Positions 16,601-21,785 of a stretch of 24,485 bases of DNA are shown here, one piece after another. Origin of the DNA: Dehalococcoidia bacterium (GTDB lineage: Bacteria; Chloroflexota; Dehalococcoidia; Dehalococcoidales; CSSed11-197); contig PUOQ01000045.1 in assembly GCA_003552785.1 (NCBI GenBank), positions 1 to 24,485 on the forward strand, read 5' to 3'. The notes beneath the pieces were generated by a model, which was not told where the DNA came from, did not search any database, and was given only the letters and a program-made list of their open reading frames with translations. Made by a program: the position numbers and the translations under genes. Positions within the stretch are counted from its first letter, which is position 1, and every line of letters begins with the position of its first letter.

Positions 16601-17064
16601 AGGCGCTCCCAATCGCCCAGGGGGTCTTCGAGGGAAGCTTTTTCCAGCTGGACGCTGTACTTTTTTACTACCGGTTTAATCTTAATCGGCCTCTCGGTGG
16701 CTGCCTTGCGAACCACCTGTTTCCCCAGCCGGCTCTCTTCTGGCACAAACACAACTACATCACCCAGAACCCTGGCCTGGCAGGCCAGCCTGAACCCTTC
16801 TTCTTCCTGCTGCAGGTTAAAAAACTTCTTTTCTGATGGGCCGATCGGAGACAGGTTCTGGCGGGAAGATTTTATTCCATATTTTTCAAATTCTCCTTCT
16901 TCAATTTTTACTTTGCACTTGCCGCAGATGGCTATTTCACCACAAATGCCTTCGATATCAACTCCGAGATTGGTGGAAATCTCCTTGAGGTTTTTGTTTT
17001 TTTCCACATAGCCACGGCGGCCCGATGGTTGGAAAATGACCATGCATTTTTCATTTTCTGCCAT
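13627..17064 (-). CDS. Corrinoid-protein reductive activator (RACE, ASKHA ATPase) with an inserted GltD-like NAD(P)H:FAD/Fe-S oxidoreductase
   Basis: The start is set at the ATG at 17064 (1145 residues), where the typical N-terminus MVIFQPSGRRG begins; a TTG at 17142 has no ribosome site. Residues 1-105 form a [2Fe-2S] ferredoxin domain (C41, C47, C50, C95). Residues 211-342 are the first half of the ASKHA ATPase domain (AVDVGSTT at 214-221; GNTCMQH). Residues about 345-832 are a GltD-like module: Fe-S cysteines C356, C360, C399, C403 and C407, the FAD site VIGSGPAG at 452-459, the NAD(P)H site VIGGGNAAID at 579-588, and VFAGGDC near 721. The ASKHA domain resumes at GTGIHISPGAYIHVLPIEAG (833) with IIDIGTNGEL at 874-883 and LAGAFGSYI near 1047, through the end. 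Normal activators have about 600-650 residues. The family uses ATP to reduce inactive Co(II) corrinoid to Co(I); the insert could feed electrons from NAD(P)H. It is the first gene of the promoter C operon. Confidence 0.92.
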   Translation of the reverse strand: MAENEKCMVIFQPSGRRGYVEKNKNLKEISTNLGVDIEGICGEIAICGKCKVKIEEGEFEKYGIKSSRQNLSPIGPSEKKFFNLQQEEEGFRLACQARVLGDVVVFVPEESRLGKQVVRKAATERPIKIKPVVKKYSVQLEKASLEDPLGDWERLEQALQSEYRLKNLSIDYQELLKLQDCIREGEWNVTVFVWQGKEVIKVEPGVVDSIYGLAVDVGSTTVAGYLCDLETGKVITTASMMNPQVIYGEDVMSRISYTMTNPDGLKILNQAIIDGLNGIAEDVARQADIKRQDIVDMAIVGNTCMQHLFLNLNPYYIGRAPFPPALHHSMDIKARDWGLKIEREIKVDAIGDAPPCQATCPAGVNGQDFLYLAAQEKYAEGLEMVRRSIPFAGVLGRVCTHPCENECERGKVDEPISLRNVHRFLADYEISQGRPAASPVEITQHDKRVAVIGSGPAGLTCAYELIRRGYPVTIFEAREKAGGMLRYGIPAYRLPENVLDNEIDYIRELGAEIKTGQAVTDIDWIFNQGYRAVFMAQGAWKSPSAGIKGEKHDGIMHALKFLEMVNREEEVAVTSNVAVIGGGNAAIDSARSALRLGARKVTVIYRRSREEMPAIESEITEAEREGIEFKFLAAPSEIIYQNGLLKEIKLNKMELGEPDESGRKRPVPVEGQQSSFATGMVVMATGQSLDTSMLPANIKLNEAGYIQVDAVTFQTNIEGVFAGGDCINGPADVITAVSNAQQAAISIELYLEGADMTQGRPPDPVKIEDIPKEGVEPRARLQPPVLEPEKRLSFEEVEAGLNQEDASAESKRCLNCGIYARAKEPGEEMVRGTGIHISPGAYIHVLPIEAGFVGSDNVGVLIAEEPYKQDKVELIIDIGTNGELILGNREKLISSSCATGPAFEGAEIRYGMRAAPGAIEKIVIDSDTREVKFKVIDCEEWNTEVENIGAKGICGSGIIDVVPQLFLAGIIDRTGRFVKDISTPRLREIDESVEFVIAWARETSINQDIVIRQEDIRAIQLAKGAMYAGAKIMMRNLGVEKLDKVILAGAFGSYIDRESAALLGLFPDCELSNVIAVGNAAGDGARMALLNSDKRKEADSMARNVEYIELTLAPDFDKVFTQAMWIPHMKDSFPSLKHLLPGKSE

Positions 17065-17235
17065 ATTTTGATTTTCCTTCTTGCAACATATTTTTATAAA
17101 CCGTAAGTTATCAATTAAACAGTTTATCGCCGAGCAGGGCAAAACCTGTTTGAATCTTTAAATTTTTTAAAAAGGCATTATTCATAAAGAAAGCTTTTTT
17201 ATCGATACTTTCAGGCCAATGGACTATAGCAAAGT

Positions 17236-17259
17236 CCTGGCAGTTTTTACACTGCCAGG
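17236..17259. repeat. 9-bp hairpin in the activator leader
   Basis: CCTGGCAGT (17236-17244) pairs perfectly with ACTGCCAGG (17251-17259) around a 6-base loop. In the transcript it lies 38 bases after leader ORF C and about 170 bases before the activator start. No T-run follows on the minus strand, so it may be a structural or regulatory element more than a terminator. The remaining 17065-17235 stretch is AT-rich with no supported gene. Confidence 0.45.
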
Positions 17260-17296
17260 TAAATTTCTGGTTTTTAGTCATCTGCATAGATATTAC

Positions 17297-17419
17297 TTAT
17301 GGCTGTAAATAATTAATAGGCATACGAGGTACCCAAAGCGTGCGGCGGGTGAAAATTCTATAAGCCATGGTCGGGGGAGGCCAGCAGACCATCCGGGGGA
17401 AACTGCAAACCTTTTCCAT
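17297..17419 (-). CDS. Leader ORF C (40-residue peptide MEKVCSFP...)
   Basis: A 40-codon ORF with the same ribosome site as leader ORF A (AGGGAGGTGCTA then ATG). The peptide begins MEKVCSFPRMVCWPPPTM, continues to IFTRRTL at the same positions as in copy A, and then runs 12 residues further because the stop of copy A is a TGG here. A PPP run at residues 14-16 could stall ribosomes. It lies in the long leader of the activator-MtrH-MtaA operon. A small regulatory leader peptide is the favoured reading. It could also be a non-functional ORF carried by a conserved RNA element. Confidence 0.5.
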   Translation of the reverse strand: MEKVCSFPRMVCWPPPTMAYRIFTRRTLWVPRMPINYLQP

Positions 17420-17546
17420 TAGCACCTCCCTGTTAATCTGGCGTAAGGGTGGGCGCCGGCATAGTATGTAAGGCGTAAACCACGCCAGGATTATTACCCG
17501 GCAATATGTGTATACTAGTTTGCCATTGGGCCGGTGTCAATAGGTT
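17420..17546 (-). promoter_or_regulatory. Methyltransferase promoter-leader element, copy C
   Basis: TTGACA (17535-17540), 17 bases, TAGTAT (17512-17517), followed by a leader nearly collinear with copy A: TATACACATATTGCC, a TAATAATCC block, CTATGCCGG, CACCCTTA and GATTAACAGGGAGGTGCTA. It drives the three-gene operon 17064-11635. The start of transcription would be near 17505, giving an unusually long leader of about 440 bases. Confidence 0.75.
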
Positions 17547-17583
17547 TTGGGGTAAAACTTATGACAGCATCTAAAAACTGCTG

Positions 17584-17623
17584 AAAGAAAAGCACCGGCC
17601 TGGAAGGGCCGGTGCTTTTCTTT
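17584..17623 (-). terminator. Strong terminator hairpin
   Basis: A 17-bp perfect stem (17584-17600 with 17607-17623, core AAAAGCACCGGCC) around the loop TGGAAG, with TTTTCTTT in the 3' arm on both strands. On the minus strand it ends the small lipoprotein gene and isolates promoter C from it. Confidence 0.85.
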
Positions 17624-17681
17624 ATTGTGTCGCTGTGCTTGCCCGTATTGTTTAATGTCTCAAGCAGTATAAATCGAAAAC

Positions 17682-17819
17682 CTAAATGCTTGAGTTGATA
17701 ATGGACATTTCAGGCTCCATTCCATTATCGGGGAACGGGTCTTCCATTTCGTTGGGTTCAGGGCATCCCGTGAGCAGTAGCCCCATGGCTAAAATTGGAA
17801 TCAGTAATAATCTTTTCAT
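17682..17819 (-). CDS. Small predicted lipoprotein (45 residues)
   Basis: An ATG with AAGGAGG 7 bases upstream opens a 45-codon ORF starting MKRLLLIPILAMGLLLTGC. This is a complete lipoprotein signal peptide with lipobox LLTGC and C19 as the lipidated residue. The mature peptide is only 27 residues, acidic and rich in Pro, Met and Asn (PEPNEMEDPFPDNGMEP). A strong terminator lies 59 bases after the stop. A perfect 14-base palindrome, TGCCGAAATCGGCA at 17854-17867, lies 34 bases before the start and could be an operator. No family is recognised. The signal peptide, ribosome site and terminator together make it a credible gene despite its size. Nothing else is seen between 17868 and 18067. Confidence 0.7.
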   Translation of the reverse strand: MKRLLLIPILAMGLLLTGCPEPNEMEDPFPDNGMEPEMSIINSSI

Positions 17820-18067
17820 AACAAAACCTCCTTTTGTTAATTAAGAAAGAGGATGCCGAAATCGGCAGATAAATGGAAACTTTTTGATTGTTTTGAGGGT
17901 AAAGAATCAAGCTGGCACTATAATAATGGAAGGGTACAGGAAAATTCTAACATCCACTAAATGTCATTTTCAACCATCACGGGGCAAGCCAGAGTATTTG
18001 TACCGGTTAATAAATGTTTCACCGGCAACCCAACAGCGATTGAATTTAAATATGAAGCCAGCCGGGG

Positions 18068-19864
18068 TTAATCGAGGGGTTCATTGAAGGCCTTTTCAAG
18101 TTCGTCGCTCTCAAGGCTTTCCCTGGCCAGCAACAGGTTGGAAACATGAACCCACCTTGAGCAATTTTCGGTAATGATGCGTTTGGCAGTTTCATATGCT
18201 TCCCCGATGATGGCGTTTACTTCATCATCTATTACATCGGCAATCCTGTCGCCGTAATCCCTTTGTTCGGTTATCTCCCGGCCAAGAAAAACCATGTCCT
18301 GGCGTTCGCCGAAAGTGCGCGGCCCAAGTTTGGCGCTCATTCCGTACCGGGTGACCATCTTGTTGGCCAGGTTGGTGGCTACTTTGATATCGTTTGAAGC
18401 CCCGGTGGAAAGCTCATTGAACATGATTTCTTCGGCAACTCTACCGCCCATAAGGGTGGCCAGCCGGTCTCTGTACTGGGAAGCGGTTTCGATATAGCGG
18501 TCTTCAACCGGCAACTGGCGGGTGTGGCCCAGGCTCATGCCGCGGGCAACTACCGAAACCTTGTGAACCGGGTCGGAATTTGGCAGCATGCGGGCCACCA
18601 GGGCATGCCCTGCCTCATGGTAGGCAATAATTTCCTTTTCTTTGGGGCTGATGCGCCGGCTTTTCTTTTCCGGCCCGGCAAGCACCCGGTCTATGGATTC
18701 CTCAAGTTCCGACATGCCGATTTCTTTCTTGTCCCTTCTGGCGGCAAGGATGGCAGCCTCGTTAACCAGATTGGCCAGATCTGCACCGGAAAAACCTATG
18801 GTCTGCTTTGCCACTGCTTCAATGTCGACATCGCCTGCCAGCGGCTTGCCCGAGGCATGGATTTTAAATATTTCTTTTCTGCCGTTGATATCGGGCATGT
18901 CGAGTATAATTCTGCGGTCAAAGCGCCCTGGCCTGAGCAAGGCATTGTCAAGGATGTCGGGGCGGTTGGTGGCTGCAATTATAATTACATTGGTGCTTGT
19001 GTCAAACCCGTCCATCTCCACCAGTATCTGGTTGAGTGTCTGCTCTCGTTCGTCATGGCCGCCGCCAACCCCGGCTCCCCGCTGCCTGCCGACGGCATCG
19101 ATTTCATCTATAAAGATTAAGGAGGGGGCGTTGCGCTTGGCCTGCTCAAACAGATCACGCACCCTGGAAGCGCCCACACCGACAAACATTTCAACAAACT
19201 CAGAACCGCTGATGGAGAAAAACGGTACCCGGGCCTCGCCGGCGATGGCCTTGGCCAGCAGGGTTTTGCCTGTACCCGGTGGTCCAACCAAAAGAACTCC
19301 CTTTGGTACTTTGGCTCCCAGCGTCTGGAACTTTTCCCGGTTGCTTAAAAATTCAACTATTTCCTGCATGTCTTCCTTGGCTTCATCCGCTCCGGCCACA
19401 TTGCTGAAGGTTATCGAGGGCTTGACGGCTGAAAACAGGCGGGCTTTAGAACGCCCGAAGCTCATTGCCTGGCTGTTGGCACCTCTTGCCTGGCTGAAAA
19501 GGAATATCAGCAGGCCACCGAAAAGAAGCAGGGGTAAAAAGTTGATAAAGATTCCTCCCCAGTTGATTCCACCCGGCTTTATATCCACAGTTACACCATC
19601 AAGGTTCAGGTTGGGAATATCATAGATGCTGGTGCCTGCCTCCTTGAAAGTTTCGTAAACGTTGCCGTTTCTGTCGGTAACAGTAAGGGTTTCTCCATCA
19701 ACCACAATTTCCTGGATGGCATTTTCCCGGGACATTTCAATCAACTTGCTGAAGGCAATTTCTTCCGGGGGTTGCTCACCGATGGAACTAAAGAAAAAGA
19801 AACCTATGGCAACTACCACTATGAGTGCATAGATTATAAGACTGCGTTTTACATTAATTTTCAA
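18068..19864 (-). CDS. ftsH: ATP-dependent zinc metalloprotease FtsH
   Basis: A 598-residue membrane AAA+ protease that degrades misfolded membrane proteins and some short-lived regulators. A first transmembrane helix (about 8-26), an external domain and a second helix (about 105-124) precede the AAA module: Walker A GPPGTGKT at 194-201, Walker B LIFIDEID at about 249-256, and the second region of homology with RPGRFDRR. The protease domain has HEAGH at 416-420 with the third zinc ligand region downstream. Length is at the short end of normal, with a brief C-terminal tail. The start is a TTG preceded by AAGAGG at 9 bases. An extended -10 promoter lies at 19894-19902. It appears to be a single-gene unit. 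Confidence 0.97.
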   Translation of the reverse strand: MKINVKRSLIIYALIVVVAIGFFFFSSIGEQPPEEIAFSKLIEMSRENAIQEIVVDGETLTVTDRNGNVYETFKEAGTSIYDIPNLNLDGVTVDIKPGGINWGGIFINFLPLLLFGGLLIFLFSQARGANSQAMSFGRSKARLFSAVKPSITFSNVAGADEAKEDMQEIVEFLSNREKFQTLGAKVPKGVLLVGPPGTGKTLLAKAIAGEARVPFFSISGSEFVEMFVGVGASRVRDLFEQAKRNAPSLIFIDEIDAVGRQRGAGVGGGHDEREQTLNQILVEMDGFDTSTNVIIIAATNRPDILDNALLRPGRFDRRIILDMPDINGRKEIFKIHASGKPLAGDVDIEAVAKQTIGFSGADLANLVNEAAILAARRDKKEIGMSELEESIDRVLAGPEKKSRRISPKEKEIIAYHEAGHALVARMLPNSDPVHKVSVVARGMSLGHTRQLPVEDRYIETASQYRDRLATLMGGRVAEEIMFNELSTGASNDIKVATNLANKMVTRYGMSAKLGPRTFGERQDMVFLGREITEQRDYGDRIADVIDDEVNAIIGEAYETAKRIITENCSRWVHVSNLLLARESLESDELEKAFNEPLD

Positions 19865-19893
19865 TCAAAAAAACCTCTTGCAGGGATGCTTTA

Positions 19894-19902
19894 ATTATAT
19901 CA
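19894..19902 (-). promoter_or_regulatory. Extended -10 promoter of ftsH
   Basis: TGA-TATAAT on the minus strand, about 30 bases upstream of the TTG start. The -35 position is poor, which is common with an extended -10. Confidence 0.5.
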
Positions 19903-19976
19903 GAAATTGGTTAATCCCAGAAATATTTACATTCATGTTGTGTATTACTGTCTGTATTATTGAAAGGAGCTTTCGT

Positions 19977-20813
19977 TCATTTCCCTTTTAGCTCAAGATA
20001 GGTGCTCTGTAAAAGCAATGCATCCTGTTCCAGGTTGGGGCTTTCACATATAACTACACCGCCTGCATCGGCTTCGATCAGTGCTTTTAGTAAATCTCTA
20101 TAGTTGAAATCAGATTCTTCCAGCACCAGGTGTTTTAATTCCCCGCGGTGGCCGTATTTAATGCCGGAAACATGAAGGTGAAGATTTTTAAGTGCTTCTT
20201 TACCGAGAGAGGACTCAACCGCTTCCAGAACTTTTAAAAATTCTTTATGGGTATTTATAAACCCCTGATAGGCATGCAGGTGGGCAAAGTCTATGCAGGG
20301 GGTGGCACTTTTCAGGTTAAGGCAAAGTCTAAGGATTTCTTCAAGGTTGCCAAACTGGCTAAGCTTGCCGGTTGTTTCCGGCGCTAAGTTGATTTGCCTT
20401 TTTTCTTCCTCAAGTTTACCTTCAATTTCTAAAGTATATTCGTAAATAGTTCCGAAGGCTTCCTGTGGAGCGCTGTTAAGATAATAACCGGGGTGAAACA
20501 CTACATTTTTGGCACCGGTAATGGATGCGATTCTGGCAGCCCTGTAAAGGGTTGACTGGCTGATGCGCCTTTTTTGGGGATCAAGCGCGTTTAAATTAAG
20601 ATAATAGGGAGCATGCACTGAAAGGGCAATTCCTGTTTGACGGCCAGCAAGGGCAACTTCTGCGGCTGATGATTCATTAAGGTAAATCTGGCGCACAAAT
20701 TCGATTTCCATGGCACCCAAACCCAGCGCCTTTATTTGCTTTATGCCTTCAATGGTGCCTGATACAGGGGTGGATAACGGGATGCCGGCAGTACCGAATA
20801 AGAGTTTGTTCAT
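19977..20813 (-). CDS. Endonuclease IV-like / xylose isomerase-like TIM barrel protein
   Basis: A 278-residue TIM barrel of the AP endonuclease 2 superfamily. Most metal ligands of endonuclease IV have counterparts: H67 (SVHAPY), H107 (VFHPG), E146 (APETTG), D175 and H178 (CIDFAHLHA), H214, H222 (GHRGE) and E257 (CESPN). The Asp of the D-x-H pair in real endonuclease IV appears to be replaced (YGH). It may cut abasic sites in DNA as Nfo does, or act on another phosphorylated or sugar substrate, so I give no symbol. No ribosome binding site is present. TGC-TATAAT lies only 9 bases before the ATG, so the mRNA would be leaderless or nearly so. It is divergent from rsfS. Confidence 0.75.
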   Translation of the reverse strand: MNKLLFGTAGIPLSTPVSGTIEGIKQIKALGLGAMEIEFVRQIYLNESSAAEVALAGRQTGIALSVHAPYYLNLNALDPQKRRISQSTLYRAARIASITGAKNVVFHPGYYLNSAPQEAFGTIYEYTLEIEGKLEEEKRQINLAPETTGKLSQFGNLEEILRLCLNLKSATPCIDFAHLHAYQGFINTHKEFLKVLEAVESSLGKEALKNLHLHVSGIKYGHRGELKHLVLEESDFNYRDLLKALIEADAGGVVICESPNLEQDALLLQSTYLELKGK

Positions 20814-20821
20814 AATTTGGA

Positions 20822-20829
20822 ATTATAGC
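20822..20829 (-). promoter_or_regulatory. Extended -10 promoter giving a near-leaderless transcript
   Basis: TATAAT at 20822-20827, preceded by TGC on the minus strand. Transcription would begin around 20815, two bases from the ATG at 20813, and no Shine-Dalgarno sequence is present. Confidence 0.45.
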
Positions 20830-20940
20830 ATAGCCTTCATTTTGCCATTTATTCAGCTTTAGTGCCGGGTTTGTTTTTTCACGCAACGTAATTGTTGCAG
20901 AGTTTTCGATTGGAAAATTACAAGACATGGTTACAGTTTA

Positions 20941-20949
20941 TGTTATAAT
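20941..20949 (+). promoter_or_regulatory. Extended -10 promoter of rsfS
   Basis: TGT-TATAAT (20941-20949), 36 bases before the likely start of rsfS. No good -35 at 17 bases. A GCAAC-GTAATT-GTTGC inverted repeat lies upstream near 20883-20898. Confidence 0.45.
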
Positions 20950-20985
20950 TATATGGGTAATTAAGTTTTAAAGGGGGCGCCAGTT

Positions 20986-21330
20986 CTGGAAGCAATAGAA
21001 ATAGCCCGGCGAGCAGTGGAAATAGGGTCACAGAAGCAGGCGGTAGATATATTGCTTCTGGATGCCCGCCAGGCCTGCAGTTTTACAGATTACATGGTTA
21101 TTCTAACCGGCGAATCTGATCGCCAGATAAATACGATTCGAGAAGAATTAATCCAGTCTTTAAAAAAGTCCGAAGCCTATGCCCGTCATGTTGAAGGAGA
21201 TGCCGGTTCCGGCTGGGTGCTGATCGATTATGTAGACACAGTAATCCATATCTTTTCTCCAGCTGAGCGGGAATACTATGGTCTAGACACCCTGTGGTCA
21301 CAGGCTACCCCGGTTGTACATATTCAGTAA
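20986..21330 (+). CDS. rsfS: Ribosomal silencing factor RsfS (YbeB/Iojap)
   Basis: A small protein that binds ribosomal protein uL14 and blocks joining of the subunits when nutrients are scarce. The core carries the family pattern: LLLDARQACSFTDYMVILTGESDRQI, the GDAGSGWVLIDYVDTVIHIF block and REYYGLDTLW. The conserved N-terminal helix (EAIEIARRAVEIG) begins before the first in-frame GTG at 21016. The only upstream start-like codon in frame is a CTG at 20986, which has AAGGGGG 8 bases before it, so the product is 114 residues with a rare CTG start. If GTG 21016 is used instead, part of helix 1 is lost. It ends 7 bases from the convergent ndk stop. Confidence 0.88.
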   Translation: MEAIEIARRAVEIGSQKQAVDILLLDARQACSFTDYMVILTGESDRQINTIREELIQSLKKSEAYARHVEGDAGSGWVLIDYVDTVIHIFSPAEREYYGLDTLWSQATPVVHIQ

Positions 21331-21337
21331 AAAATAC

Positions 21338-21769
21338 TTAAGTAATCCTGGAATAGTCACAGATATCTTCCGGTTTAAAAAAGGTTTCTACCTCGGCACT
21401 CCCTGTTTCAGGAGAATCAGAAGCATGGATGGTGTTGCGGCCGATATCCAGCCCGAAGTCCCCCCTGATTGTTCCTTTTTCTGCTTGCGCAGGGTCAGTC
21501 GCACCACAGGCTTTTCGTATACGGCTGACGGCATCTGAGCCCTCAAAAACAGCCGCAACTATTGGCGAAGAGGTAATGTAATATACGAGGTCGTTGAAAA
21601 AAGGTTTGTCCCTGTGAACAGCATAATGCTTTTCGGCCAGCTCCTTTTCTACTTTGAGCATCTTTATAGCTGTCAGTTTTAAACCCAGCCCCTCAAGACG
21701 GCTCAGTATTGTACCGGTAAGGCCTCGGTCGACGCCGTCCGGTTTGACCAGGATCAATGATTTTTCCAT
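21338..21769 (-). CDS. ndk: Nucleoside diphosphate kinase
   Basis: A 143-residue enzyme of normal length that equalises nucleoside di- and triphosphate pools by a phospho-histidine intermediate. The catalytic H115 is in RNTIHASDSPE, and the nucleotide-binding segment RGDFGLDIG precedes it. The N-terminus MEKSLILVKPDGVDRGL is typical. AAGGAAGG stands 7 bases before the ATG. It follows the tsaB fusion gene by 16 bases and is the last gene of the thiL-tsaE-tsaB-ndk operon. The unusual part is only its company: dNDP phosphorylation beside tRNA-modification genes. Confidence 0.96.
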   Translation of the reverse strand: MEKSLILVKPDGVDRGLTGTILSRLEGLGLKLTAIKMLKVEKELAEKHYAVHRDKPFFNDLVYYITSSPIVAAVFEGSDAVSRIRKACGATDPAQAEKGTIRGDFGLDIGRNTIHASDSPETGSAEVETFFKPEDICDYSRIT

Positions 21770-21785
21770 AGTTATTCCTTCCTTT

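Noticed and set aside
17065..17142. N-terminal extension of the activator from a TTG
   Set aside because: The 26 extra residues contain no conserved sequence, there is no ribosome site, and the family's usual N-terminus begins just after the ATG at 17064.
17884..18087. 67-residue plus-strand ORF before ftsH
   Set aside because: No ribosome binding site, no recognisable domain, and it runs into the 3' end of ftsH.
18642..19625. 327-residue plus-strand ORF
   Set aside because: It lies wholly antisense to ftsH, has Ser/Pro/Arg-rich low-quality composition and no ribosome site. It is a shadow of the real gene.
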